Positions 1-8,062 are shown, counted from the stretch's first letter. The stretch: DNA of 22,817 nt from Prochlorothrix sp035285005 (GCA_035285005.1 JAYKIB010000324.1:1-22817), one strand, 5' to 3'. The notes: generated by a model from the sequence alone, not told the origin. Made by a program: numbers and translations.

Positions 1-3
1 CTC

Positions 4-123
4 CTAAGTACCGGACAAAAAAGTGATCAGCATGGCCCCAAACCCTTGTAGGCTAAGCATTTGAGGCTGATCGCCTAAAACCCTTGTATAGTAGGTATTT
101 CCAGGGTTTTGTCCGGTACAGAG
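4..123 (-). mobile_element. Family A miniature element, copy 1 (120 bp)
   Basis: A 120-bp non-autonomous element with near-perfect terminal inverted repeats: CTAAGTACCGGACAAAA at the left, and CTCTGTACCGGACAAAA when the right end is read on the other strand. It is identical, base for base, to the reverse complement of 16768-16887. The right flank GTCCTACTC (124-132) ends in CTC, which matches the only three bases visible left of the element, as expected for a 9-bp target duplication cut by the window edge. It has no coding capacity and presumably depends on a transposase elsewhere. The CT start and 9-bp duplication suggest IS4-type transposases, but this is inference. It lies 47 bp upstream of the J-domain gene and may carry or displace that gene's promoter. 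Confidence 0.85.
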
Positions 124-170
124 GTCCTACTCATATTCGCCATTATTTTTTTTATAGATAGGGCTGAAAT

Positions 171-1205
171 ATGTCTTTTCAAGTTAATAAAGGTCTCTTT
201 TCCCTCGATGACTTCACCGATTGCCATGCAATTTTAGGCGTTCCCATCACGGCAGAGACCAATACAATTCGGAAGCGCTATCTCAAAATTGCGCGGAAAT
301 TACACCCCGACAGCTTTATTGGCCAGGATACCGAGTATGCAGACCTGGCAACCCAGCTTTTTTCAAAGTTGGTGGGCCCAGCCTACAACACCCTCTCCCA
401 GGAACGGGAACGGAAGGAATATGCGCTCCTGATTCAACTCAAGGGCAAACAGGCCGTCCAGCAGATGGTAGCGATGGAGAGTTTCGGGGAAACGGCCCAA
501 GCCTTGGCCAAGGCCGAAAACTTTGACCAGATGTACCAGGAAAGTCTCGAAACCTTGGCCGAGGGCCAGTATGACTCTTTGCCCCAGAGCTTAGAGATCA
601 CGGGTCAAATCAGCGAGCTAAATCTGGTGTACCTGATGCGGCAAGCCAATCCCAAGGCTTTTTCCGCGTCTGCACCGACGGCCGCAGGGGCAGCGGCAAC
701 GTCACCTTCGAGTTCGGGATCTAGTCCGAGCACCAGTGCCGGAGCTCCCTCGGGACCAGGGACCAGTCCCGGTGCTAGCCCAGCGGCCTCCACCTCCACC
801 TCATCCCTGGATAACTACCTGCGGCGGGCGGCGGAGTATATCGCCCAGAAGGATTTCCGTAGTGCCACGCTGGACCTGCGCGATGCCATGCGGATCGATC
901 CGAACGATAGTCGCTGCCATGGTCTGATGGGCAAGCTCTATTTAGCCCAGGGGAATCTGCCCATGGCTCGGGTTTCGGTGAAGCGATCCCTGGAACTGGA
1001 TCCCAAGAATCCCGAGGCCCTGAAGGCCAAGAAGGAACTGGAGAAGCGCGGCCAAGTGGTTGACGTGGGCAGGGCCAAGGGTGGGAGTCAACCGGGGGGG
1101 AAAGGCGCAAGTCGCAGCAAAACCCCACCCAATTCGCCAAAAGGAGGAAAATCAGACTCCGGCGGTGGTTTTTTGGGTGGTCTATTTGGGGGTAAGAAAA
1201 AGTAA
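171..1205 (+). CDS. J-domain protein with C-terminal TPR repeats
   Basis: 344 residues, probably a DnaJ-type co-chaperone that would recruit a DnaK (Hsp70). The J domain covers about residues 14-90, with the diagnostic HPD motif at 45-47 (RKLHPDSF). A helical segment follows (about 92-160), then a linker of almost only Ala, Ser, Pro, Gly and Thr (about 163-212). Two TPR-like helical pairs follow (about 213-295), with consensus-like phrases such as AMRIDPND and SLELDPKNPEAL. The tail is Gly/Lys-rich and ends GGFLGGLFGGKKK. There are no Gly/Phe or zinc-finger regions, so it is not a canonical DnaJ; similar J-TPR proteins are common in cyanobacteria. The start ATG has only a weak upstream AGGG. 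The stop codon TAA overlaps the next gene's ATG (TAATG), so translation of hisZ is probably coupled. Client and partner are unknown. Confidence 0.85.
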   Translation: MSFQVNKGLFSLDDFTDCHAILGVPITAETNTIRKRYLKIARKLHPDSFIGQDTEYADLATQLFSKLVGPAYNTLSQERERKEYALLIQLKGKQAVQQMVAMESFGETAQALAKAENFDQMYQESLETLAEGQYDSLPQSLEITGQISELNLVYLMRQANPKAFSASAPTAAGAAATSPSSSGSSPSTSAGAPSGPGTSPGASPAASTSTSSLDNYLRRAAEYIAQKDFRSATLDLRDAMRIDPNDSRCHGLMGKLYLAQGNLPMARVSVKRSLELDPKNPEALKAKKELEKRGQVVDVGRAKGGSQPGGKGASRSKTPPNSPKGGKSDSGGGFLGGLFGGKKK

Positions 1206-2581
1206 TGGTTCATCAACCACCACGGGGGGCACGGGATCTGCTGCCCCTGGATGTGACCCAAAAGCAATGGGTGGAAGCACGATTGCGGGAAGTCTTCCGA
1301 GCCTGGGGCTACCACCGCATTATTACGTCAACCCTGGAGCGCCTCGATACGCTCATGGCCGGGGATGCAATCCAGCGATCGTCCGTGGTCACGGTCCAGG
1401 CAGAGGATGAGGCGGAGTTAGGGCTTCGACCGGAGCTAACGGCCTCGATCGCCCGCGCCGCCGTCACGCGCCTCTCTGGAACGTCCTTTCCCCTGCGTCT
1501 CTACTACCAGGCCAATGTCTTCCGCCAGTTCCACCAAGGGGGCCGCACTGTGCCCCAGGAGTACTACCAGGCCGGAATCGAACTCCTGGGCAGCGGCGGA
1601 CTGCTGGCCGATGTGGAGGCACTGTTGCTGTTGACGGACTGCCTCGTTAGTTTGGGGCTGGTGCCCGCCCGGATGGAGACCCCAGCGACGATCGCAGCGG
1701 CCCCAGGTCATAGTCAGCAGGAGACTCACCGCCAGGAGACAGATCTCAGTGCATCAAATCTCGGTGCGTCAGAAATCCGAGCCGCGCCCGATCCTCTGCC
1801 CTGGTTCTTGGTGCTGGGGGAGGCGGGGCTCACCCACTCCCTCCTCGAACCTTTCCCCGAAGCCGTGCGGTCCTCGGTCCGCCATGCCATTGCCCACCTC
1901 GATCGCCTCAGCCTTGAAGCGCTGGACTTGGATCCCCAGTTAACCCGCTACGCCCTGACCCTCTTTGATCTGCGGGGAGAACCAACCACGGTACTGGAGC
2001 GCGTCAGTGCCTTAGATCTGACCCCAGAGCAGCGAGAGCGGGTGCTCAACCTCAAAAATCTGGTCGGCCTGCTGGAAGACAGTCTCCAAACCCGGTTCCC
2101 CCGCTTTGGCCAGCGATCGCCCCTCATTTTGGATCTGAGCCTGGTCCAAACCTTTGACTACTACACGGGCATTATTTTTGAGGTGGTACGCCAAACGGAC
2201 TCGGGCCAGTGGCTCCTGGGTCAAGGCGGTCGCTACGACCAGTTGCTCGGGGTGTATAACCCGGATAACACCGCCTACCCCGGCATTGGCTTCTCCCTCA
2301 ATATTGAAACCTTGCAACAGGTGCTGCTGACCCTGGGCCAGTTACCCCAGTTCACCCCGGCCAGTGACTGGTTGGTGATCCCCACGGTACCCCAGGTTTA
2401 CAATGCGGCGATCGCCTATGCCCAGAAGCTGCGGGACACCGCCGAACCCGTGCGGGTCGAGCTCCATCTCCACCCGGAAATGAATGCGGCGGCGGTGCGC
2501 AACTATGCCCGAGAGCGTCGAATCCAGCGGCTGGCCTGGATCCGCCCCGATGCCCTCCCGGATTTGGAAGTGGTGCGCTAG
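1205..2581 (+). CDS. hisZ: ATP phosphoribosyltransferase regulatory subunit HisZ
   Basis: 458 residues resembling the catalytic core of histidyl-tRNA synthetase. HisZ pairs with short-form HisG to catalyse and feedback-regulate the first step of histidine biosynthesis. Class II features are present: LRPELTASIAR at 74-84, a motif-2-like YYQANVFRQ at 100-108, DYYTGIIFE near 318, and GGRYDQLLG near 340. Two places argue against a true HisRS. The arginine usually found before DYY (LVRGLDYY) is replaced (LVQTFDYY). The motif-3 GLER is replaced by a sequence ending SLNIETL. The anticodon-binding region is also cut short. It is longer than typical HisZ (about 400 residues), with a polar insertion around 155-200. 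The stop TAG is part of a CTAG target site, and a family B element starts directly after it, so the original C-terminus may have been altered. Confidence 0.88.
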   Translation: MVHQPPRGARDLLPLDVTQKQWVEARLREVFRAWGYHRIITSTLERLDTLMAGDAIQRSSVVTVQAEDEAELGLRPELTASIARAAVTRLSGTSFPLRLYYQANVFRQFHQGGRTVPQEYYQAGIELLGSGGLLADVEALLLLTDCLVSLGLVPARMETPATIAAAPGHSQQETHRQETDLSASNLGASEIRAAPDPLPWFLVLGEAGLTHSLLEPFPEAVRSSVRHAIAHLDRLSLEALDLDPQLTRYALTLFDLRGEPTTVLERVSALDLTPEQRERVLNLKNLVGLLEDSLQTRFPRFGQRSPLILDLSLVQTFDYYTGIIFEVVRQTDSGQWLLGQGGRYDQLLGVYNPDNTAYPGIGFSLNIETLQQVLLTLGQLPQFTPASDWLVIPTVPQVYNAAIAYAQKLRDTAEPVRVELHLHPEMNAAAVRNYARERRIQRLAWIRPDALPDLEVVR

Positions 2582-2704
2582 GGGCTGTCATCATTTCATC
2601 CCAGAGTGCCCTCAAAATCAGAGATACAGCCCCTAGCTCATAAAACTGGGGCGGGCGTGTAACTCTGATACCGCAAGGTTCCTATCCTTAATTGATGACA
2701 CGCC
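2582..2704 (+). mobile_element. Family B miniature element, copy 1, between CTAG sites
   Basis: About 123 bp bounded by CTAG at 2578-2581 and 2705-2708. The ends are inverted repeats sharing TGTCATCA: the left end is GGGCTGTCATCATTT and the right end, read in reverse, is GGCGTGTCATCAATT. The CTAG duplications fit the YTAR target preference known for IS5-group elements; that family assignment is inference. No ORF. The left CTAG supplies the hisZ stop codon. Confidence 0.65.
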
Positions 2705-2708
2705 CTAG

Positions 2709-2879
2709 GGGCTGTCATCATTTCATCCCCAAGTGCCCTCAGATCATGGGCACCTCGATTAATAGTGGCAGGCGGCGAAGCCGCCTGCCACAACCCTGAT
2801 TCTACCGTGGGCACTGCGGTCGAAAGCGGGCGTGTAACTCTGATGTCCCAAGGGTTCTATCGTTAAGGCATGACACGCC
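2709..2879 (+). mobile_element. Family B miniature element, copy 2, with nested family C repeat
   Basis: This second unit lies directly after copy 1, shares the CTAG at 2705-2708, and ends at another CTAG (2880-2883). Its left end matches copy 1 over about 22 bases (GGGCTGTCATCATTTCATCC). Its right part repeats GCGGGCGTGTAACTCTGAT and ATGACACGCC. It is longer because a truncated family C element (about 2748-2825) replaces the middle. The junction of copies 1 and 2 is a near-palindrome (about 2694-2719) centred on CCTAGG. Confidence 0.6.
2748..2825 (+). repeat. Family C repeat, truncated, nested in family B
   Basis: Begins GGGCACCTCGATTAAT and carries the hairpin GGCAGGCGGC-GAA-GCCGCCTGCC and the phrase GGGCACTGCGGTCGAAA. 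It lacks the closing ATTAATCGAGGTGCCC end found in full copies such as 16590-16688. Confidence 0.7.
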
Positions 2880-5800
2880 CTAGGAAGCGCCCCCCGGGTC
2901 CAACCCGTTCCGCGATCGGTAGGGCGAGGGCGGACGAGGAACCGTTACCATGGGCAAGTGGAGATCCTATCTACCCCTTACCCATGACTTTTGTTGCCTC
3001 CGTTGCCGTGGCTACCGATGGAGCACGGCGGTGGCTGGCCGGTCGGGTGGGCCTCACCCCCTGGCGGGTCGATCGCCTTGCCCAATTCCTGTGCTTTGCC
3101 GCCACGGCCTACCTCCAAAATATTCTGGCCATGACCGTGGCCAACTCCCTCTTTCTCAGCCATGTGGGCGCCGAAAGTTTGCCCCTCTGCTTTATTTTGC
3201 TGGGGTTGGTGGCGGCGATCGGCTTCACGATCCTGGGCCAGTGGGTCGATCGATTCAGTCGGGTGCGGCTGTTCCAATATGTGTTAGCCGGGGCGATCGT
3301 CTGGATGCTGGGGTTACGGCTCCTGCTTGGCTTCGACTGGCTGCCCCTGTACTTCATCCTCAGTATTTCCGCCTTTTTCCTCTTCGATCTCCACGCCAAC
3401 CTGCTCTTTCCCAACCTCCTCACGGACTACTTCACCACCCTGGAGTACAAACGCAACACGCCCTTTCTCGGCCTTGCCCAAGCCTTTGGTATCTTGCTGG
3501 CCGGCGGGCTCACCCCCCTCCTGCTCACCTGGCTCAGCACCCCCGATCTCCTCTTCATTTTGGTGGGTCTCTACGGCCTCTCCATCGCCCAACTGGCCTA
3601 TCTCGAAGCCATGCAACGGCGCCTAGAAGCCCCCCCACCCAAGACTCGCTTCAGCAGTTGGCAATATTTACAGACCTTACCCACCCTGATCAAAGGGTCC
3701 CCGCTCATCTTTTTCCTGGCGGCCAGTAGCTTCATTTTTATCCTGGTCTACGTCATGTCCGAGTTCCTCTGGTTTAGCCTCTACAGCCAGCGCTTCCAGG
3801 GGGACGAACTCACCGGATTTTTGGGACTGGCGCGGATTCTCACCAGCAGTACCCAACTGGTCACCCTCTATTGCTTTACCCGACCCTTGCTCCAGGGCTT
3901 GGGGGTGGGGCGAATGAATGTGGTTTATCCCCTCACGACCCTGGCGAGCCTAGCTAGTTTTGCCCTTCAGCCCGGTTTGACCACGGCGTTGGTGGTGAAT
4001 GTGAACGGGGATGCCTGGGACAAGGGCATCAATAAACCCGTCCACCAGCTCAACTACAACGCCCTGCCACCGGAAATTTCCGGGCGTGTCCGCGCCCTGA
4101 CCGACGGAGTGTTCTATGCCTTGGGCCTGTCCCTGGCGGGGGCAATTCTCTGGTTTAGCCACGAAGCCTTGAGCCTCTCCCAGGTGACCGCACTGGCCAT
4201 GGGCCTGACGGTGCTGATGCTAGTGTTGCGCTGGCCCATGGGTCGCTACTATGCCCAGGGACTGGAAACCTTGATTCGAGCTAATATTCTCAACCTCAGC
4301 GAGATTAGTCGCTTCCAGGCCCCCATCCCCAGCGAATCCCAGGTCCTCATCCGGGATCTACTCCAGGAAGAGGCGGACTATAGCCGCCTGATGGGGTTGG
4401 AGTTGGCCCTGGGGGTGAGCCGTCCCAGTCAGTTTTGGCCAGAACTAGAAGCCCTGTTGACCGATGCCAGCCCTCCGGTGCGCCGTGCCCTGGTGAAACT
4501 ATGTGGCCAGGGGGATGGGGATGTGGTCAGCCAGTGTGAAACCTGGCTCACGGCGGGAGACGATCTCCAGCAGGGCTTTGCCCTGGAGGTGCTGCTGGTG
4601 CGGCAGTTTCCCTTGACGGAGGAGCAGTTGCTGCCGCTGCTCACGGCGCCCGAGGCCCTAACCCGACTTTTGGCAGCCCTGGCCCTAGAACTGGTGGGGG
4701 GGCTGGATCTGCGCGTGGAAGCCCAAGTGGCGGAGCGATGGCAGGAGGACCTAAGCCCAGAGACCGGACTGGCGGTGGTGCGGGTGGTGGCGTTGCGGGG
4801 CGATCGGGAGGCATTGCCCCTGTTGCGCAATTGTCTGGAACAGGAAACCGCCACCATTAAGCGGGAGAGCCTAGAGGCGGCGGTGAGCCTGGCTCGCTGG
4901 GGGGATCAGGAACTGGCCGAGTGGGCGGTGGCGGAGTTGGAACATGACGATGCGGGGGTACGCACGGCGGCCTTTAAGCTGCTGGGGGTGACCTGCTGTA
5001 AGGGGATGCTGCGCTATGCGGGACAAGGGCTGGGAGACCGGGATCCCCAGGTGCGGGCCCAGGCGGCCCAGGTGCTGGCCACCTACGGTCCCCAGGGGCT
5101 GGCCCTGGCCCAGGATAGTCTGTCTTCATCGAACCCCGATGTGGTCAACAGTGCTATGGTGGCGATCGGCCAGGTGCGCACGAAACGGGCCAGCAATATC
5201 CTGTACGACTACCTCAATCCCCAATTTCAGCAAGTCAACCGTACCCGCCGCTGGCAGGGCCAAATCCCTCGCCAGGAATACCACTGGCAACCCCTGGCGA
5301 TCGCGATCGACAACTACCACCAAACCCTGATCCAGCAAGTTCTTTACGTGCTGTCCTGCCTGGGCTACTCCTCCACGGTCAACACCGTCACCCTAGCCCT
5401 CAACACCCCCAACCCCCGGGAGTTTGCCAACGCCGTCGAGGTGCTCGCCTCCCTTCCCCATCGCCGCTTTGTCCTGCCGCTGCTGCCGGTCCTGGAGGCC
5501 CAAGGCCCCGGCATCGCCCCTCCGGCCCCCATTAAATCTTCTCCCCAATGGCTGCGCAACCGGGGCTACAAGGTGCTGCTGGAAGCCCTGGAAGCCCGCG
5601 ATCGTTGGATTCGCATTGGGGCGCTGATGGCCTTGACCCTAGTGCCTGCGGTACTGACCAAGGATCCCGATCCCCTGGTGCGCGACCTGGCCCAGCAGTT
5701 CCTCATTCCCCTGGGTCAGAAATCCCTGGCCGATGCCCGCTCTCCTTCGGATTCCAACCCTATGAACCAACTTCTGTGGCTCAAAGACATTGCCCTATTC

Positions 5801-6217
5801 AAGAATCTCTCCTTGGATGAATTGCTGCTAATCAATAAGACCCTGGAACAGGAACAGGTCAGCGCAGGCGCGACGATTTTCCAAGAGGGCGATTGGGGGA
5901 CGCACCTCTATTTAGTGGCGGCGGGAACGGTGCAGTTGATTAAGACCCGAGGCGATCAGGTGCGCGAACTGAAGCGGCTCCAGGTGGGGGGCTATTTTGG
6001 GGAGGTGGCCCTATTTGATGATGCGCCCCATTGGGAAGGGGCGATCGCCCTGGAGGATTGCACACTCCTGAAACTGGAAAAAAGCCGCTTTATTAGCTTG
6101 GTGACCCAACGCCCCCATATTTTGTTGGAAATTTGCCGTTTCCTGAGCCAACGCCTGCGGGATAGCGATCGTGTCTCCCCCAGCACAACGGAAGCAGTGG
6201 GTTCTATAGTGTTGTAG
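2870..6217 (+). CDS. MFS/NTT-like membrane domain fused to HEAT repeats and a cyclic-nucleotide-binding domain
   Basis: 1115 codons. A hydrophobic region of about 10-12 membrane spans (about 70-465) resembles the MFS-like nucleotide-transporter (NTT/ATP:ADP antiporter) superfamily; the stretch KPVHQLNYNALPPEISGRVR is typical of that group. Cytosolic HEAT-like helical repeats follow (about 490-950), then a cyclic-nucleotide-binding fold (about 965-1090) with GATIFQEGD and GGYFGEVALF. In the phosphate-binding cassette (about 1043-1057), the usual P-R-(S/T)-A is P-H-W-E-G. The phosphate-contacting arginine is missing, so cAMP/cGMP binding is doubtful. The first ATG lies in the right inverted repeat of a family B element, and residues 1-38 are Pro/Arg-rich. 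An ATG at 2984 (MTFVASVAVA, 1077 residues) may be the native start. Neither start has a good ribosome binding site. Substrate unknown. Confidence 0.8.
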   Translation: MTRPRKRPPGPTRSAIGRARADEEPLPWASGDPIYPLPMTFVASVAVATDGARRWLAGRVGLTPWRVDRLAQFLCFAATAYLQNILAMTVANSLFLSHVGAESLPLCFILLGLVAAIGFTILGQWVDRFSRVRLFQYVLAGAIVWMLGLRLLLGFDWLPLYFILSISAFFLFDLHANLLFPNLLTDYFTTLEYKRNTPFLGLAQAFGILLAGGLTPLLLTWLSTPDLLFILVGLYGLSIAQLAYLEAMQRRLEAPPPKTRFSSWQYLQTLPTLIKGSPLIFFLAASSFIFILVYVMSEFLWFSLYSQRFQGDELTGFLGLARILTSSTQLVTLYCFTRPLLQGLGVGRMNVVYPLTTLASLASFALQPGLTTALVVNVNGDAWDKGINKPVHQLNYNALPPEISGRVRALTDGVFYALGLSLAGAILWFSHEALSLSQVTALAMGLTVLMLVLRWPMGRYYAQGLETLIRANILNLSEISRFQAPIPSESQVLIRDLLQEEADYSRLMGLELALGVSRPSQFWPELEALLTDASPPVRRALVKLCGQGDGDVVSQCETWLTAGDDLQQGFALEVLLVRQFPLTEEQLLPLLTAPEALTRLLAALALELVGGLDLRVEAQVAERWQEDLSPETGLAVVRVVALRGDREALPLLRNCLEQETATIKRESLEAAVSLARWGDQELAEWAVAELEHDDAGVRTAAFKLLGVTCCKGMLRYAGQGLGDRDPQVRAQAAQVLATYGPQGLALAQDSLSSSNPDVVNSAMVAIGQVRTKRASNILYDYLNPQFQQVNRTRRWQGQIPRQEYHWQPLAIAIDNYHQTLIQQVLYVLSCLGYSSTVNTVTLALNTPNPREFANAVEVLASLPHRRFVLPLLPVLEAQGPGIAPPAPIKSSPQWLRNRGYKVLLEALEARDRWIRIGALMALTLVPAVLTKDPDPLVRDLAQQFLIPLGQKSLADARSPSDSNPMNQLLWLKDIALFKNLSLDELLLINKTLEQEQVSAGATIFQEGDWGTHLYLVAAGTVQLIKTRGDQVRELKRLQVGGYFGEVALFDDAPHWEGAIALEDCTLLKLEKSRFISLVTQRPHILLEICRFLSQRLRDSDRVSPSTTEAVGSIVL

Positions 6218-6657
6218 AATACGCTTAATCTAGGAGAGAATTCTCCAGTTTTACAGAACGATCGGCCCCTTGAGCCGACGACCTGGACAATTAAACTCCG
6301 GTTCCATGGCCTACTTTAGCGGGGTCATGGGGCCAAAGCCTGCGTCTGTGCTGTCCCCTGTCCTGCCCCCTGTCCTGCCTTGAGAAAGGGTTAACGTTTC
6401 GACAGTCTCCAGATCCCAATGTTGCCCTTGCTAGCCCGATCGGTAACAGTGGAGCTATTTTTCAAGCGATCGGGCGATTTGACAGAATTCCTGTGCCTAT
6501 GTGCAGCCCACTTGCATCCCTAGGGCACCTCGAACACCCTAAATTTTCATCCAGTCACCCAGGCCAGAATTAGGGCCGTGGCAGGTGGCAAAGCCGTCCG
6601 CCACGCCATACTAAATCGCAGTCCCCCCTAGCCAGAAGGTCCATTCAGGAACTCGCC
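6218..6657. other. Intergenic region with weak hairpins and a degenerate repeat
   Basis: 440 bp without a convincing gene. Just after the upstream stop is a small hairpin GGAGA-GAAT-TCTCC (6232-6245) followed by GTTTT, a weak terminator candidate. CCCGATCG near 6436 and CGATCGGG near 6470 form HIP1-rich inverted arms with a long loop. A degenerate family C copy occupies about 6523-6607. The last 50 bases should contain the leader of the next gene, including its CAGGA ribosome binding site. Confidence 0.5.
6523..6607 (+). repeat. Family C repeat, degenerate copy
   Basis: Starts TAGGGCACCTCGAACACC and contains the family phrases CAGTCACCC, CAGAATTAGGG and the hairpin-like GTGGCAGGTGGC / GCCGTCCGCCAC. 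It is diverged from the consensus and lacks a recognisable closing end. Confidence 0.55.
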
Positions 6658-7191
6658 ATGACCACCACTCCCGATCCACAAGTCGAAAGTATCAAAACCT
6701 ATCCATCCACTACCGAATTTCCCAACAAACCAGGTACGCTCAGCCGAGAAGACCTGGAGCACCATTACCTGACCCTGCGCGGATATTACAAAGGCTTAAT
6801 GATCAGCCGGGGGCGATTTGCCAGTAAAAGCCGTCGGGTTCAATCCGAACTTCAAAAATATGCCCAGAAGCAACAAAAGCTGCTCCAACAGCTCTCAGTT
6901 CTCGCCCAAGAACGTAAGGATCTCCAGGCGGTTGCCAGAGACTTGGAACGGTTAAGCAATGACCAGAGCCAACTCATTCAAGAGTTCCAGACCGAATATG
7001 AAGCTGTTAAAGAAATTGGGAACTCCGTAAACCTTATAGAAAGATTCAATCGTCTGGTCAGAGCCGCTTATCGACTGGTTAACCAAGGTGTAATGCCGAA
7101 GCCCGTTGAGACTAAAGAAGATACGCAAAAAGATGACTTTGGCAACACTGATCCTAGCGCTGTCTGGCGCGATGTTTACGAGAACAAGTGA
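6658..7191 (+). CDS. Uncharacterised coiled-coil protein
   Basis: 177 residues; family not recognised. The N-terminal 30 residues are polar. A long helical, probably coiled-coil region follows (about 48-125), rich in Gln, Leu, Lys and Glu (for example QKYAQKQQKLLQQLSVL). A more hydrophobic amphipathic stretch is at about 128-150 (NLIERFNRLVRAAYRLV), and the tail is acidic and polar. There is no signal peptide or membrane segment. The ATG is preceded by CAGGA at a suitable distance. The stop codon is followed at once by a family C repeat. The next gene is another coiled-coil protein of similar size on the same strand, so a joint role is possible but unproven. Base composition is visibly less GC-rich than hisZ or the transporter fusion. 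Confidence 0.7.
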   Translation: MTTTPDPQVESIKTYPSTTEFPNKPGTLSREDLEHHYLTLRGYYKGLMISRGRFASKSRRVQSELQKYAQKQQKLLQQLSVLAQERKDLQAVARDLERLSNDQSQLIQEFQTEYEAVKEIGNSVNLIERFNRLVRAAYRLVNQGVMPKPVETKEDTQKDDFGNTDPSAVWRDVYENK

Positions 7192-7192
7192 A

Positions 7193-7282
7193 GGGCATCT
7201 CGAAAAATTCACATTTCGACCGCAGTACCCACAGCAGAATCAGGGTTATGGCAGGCGGCTTCGCCGCCTGCCATCATTAATC
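7193..7282 (-). repeat. Family C repeat
   Basis: Starts GGGCATCTCGAAAAATTC immediately after the stop codon ending at 7191. It contains CGACCGCAGTACCCAC, AGAATCAGGGTT and the perfect hairpin GGCAGGCGGC-TTC-GCCGCCTGCC (about 7250-7272). The hairpin could act as a transcription end for the upstream gene. Confidence 0.75.
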
Positions 7283-7291
7283 AATGACCAA

Positions 7292-7353
7292 GTCACCTCA
7301 ATTAATTCAAATTTTCACCGCAGTACCCACGGAAAATCAGGGTTGGGTTGCCC
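7292..7353 (-). repeat. Family C repeat, half copy without the hairpin
   Basis: GTCACCTCAATTAATTC followed by TTTTCACCGCAGTACCCACGG and AATCAGGGTTGGG. Only the left half is present. It ends about 25 bases before the next gene's start codon, so that gene's promoter may lie in or between repeats. Confidence 0.6.
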
Positions 7354-7379
7354 ACCACTAAGCTGATTGAGAGGAAATC

Positions 7380-7931
7380 ATGACAGAAAATTATGAGGAC
7401 AGACCCGTCGTTGAAGTGGAAGTTGACCCCGAAGCATCCATGAACCTTTTGCAGAGTTTAGAGTATGCCTCTAATCAGCTTCAAAACCTGCGAGAACGGA
7501 TGGAAAATAGCGATCGAGAACTTTATCGTACAGTAGGTGAGTTTGTGGATTCTAGCCATCAGACAATCCAAAACCTTGCTGCCGAAGCCCTCGACTTTCC
7601 CTCGGATGATTTTCTGATTCCAGCCGCGATCGAACCGCCCCAGGGAGAACTGCAACAGTTACAAAACCGACATCACACCCTAATGGAGGAGATTCACTCA
7701 TTGTTGCTCGTCGCCTATAGTAATGAAGAGATCGATCGTCTCAGACACCTCTATTATTTAACCGATCGAATTTCCTCCCGAATTCAGAGATTATCCAAAG
7801 TTCAACCCAAAAAGGTAAGTGTAGATGAGTTAAAATCTCAATTCTCTTCCCTAAAAAAAGCCAAAGACTTTCATAATCTAAAGGCCAAAAGCTGGCAAGA
7901 CCTAGCAGAAAAGCTCAACAATATTCCTTAG
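7380..7931 (+). CDS. Uncharacterised helical/coiled-coil protein
   Basis: 183 residues; family not recognised. It is acidic at the N-terminus (VVEVEVDPEA), then predicted helical over most of its length. Coiled-coil-like stretches lie at about 18-65 and 95-125 (for example GELQQLQNRHHTLMEEIHSL), and the C-terminus is lysine-rich (about 140-175). There is no membrane segment, signal peptide or catalytic motif. The start ATG has a good ribosome binding site (GAGAGG, about 7 bases upstream). The stop codon TAG shares its G with the first base of a family C repeat. It probably forms an accessory pair with the coiled-coil gene upstream; the two do not obviously share sequence similarity. Confidence 0.7.
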   Translation: MTENYEDRPVVEVEVDPEASMNLLQSLEYASNQLQNLRERMENSDRELYRTVGEFVDSSHQTIQNLAAEALDFPSDDFLIPAAIEPPQGELQQLQNRHHTLMEEIHSLLLVAYSNEEIDRLRHLYYLTDRISSRIQRLSKVQPKKVSVDELKSQFSSLKKAKDFHNLKAKSWQDLAEKLNNIP

Positions 7932-8029
7932 GGCACCTCGATTAATACAGATTTTCACCGCAGTACCCACGGCAGAATCAAGGTTATGGCGCGCGGCGAA
8001 GCCACGCAACCCAATTCATCGAGGTACCC
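7931..8029 (-). repeat. Family C repeat, full copy
   Basis: Begins GGGCACCTCGATTAATAC on the last base of the preceding stop codon and ends ATTCATCGAGGTACCC. Contains TTCACCGCAGTACCCACGG, AGAATCAAGGTT and a hairpin GCGCGGC-GAA-GCCACGC. Confidence 0.8.
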
Positions 8030-8030
8030 C

Positions 8031-8062
8031 ATAAAAAAAAAGACACCCGAAAGTGTCCTTTT
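8031..8062 (-). terminator. Rho-independent terminator of petE
   Basis: On the minus strand, AAAGGACAC-TTTCGG-GTGTCTTTTTTTTT forms a stem (GACAC/GTGTC extended by G-U and A-T pairs) followed by nine T. It lies about 95 bases after the petE stop codon. Read on the plus strand it also has TTTT, so it may work in both directions between the convergent genes. Confidence 0.8.

Noticed and set aside
1205..2581. Histidyl-tRNA synthetase
   Set aside because: The catalytic arginine positions before DYY and in motif 3 are replaced and the anticodon-binding domain is reduced, which fits HisZ better.
7106..7366. 86-codon ORF overlapping the end of the first coiled-coil gene
   Set aside because: Runs through two family C repeats and overlaps a better-supported frame.
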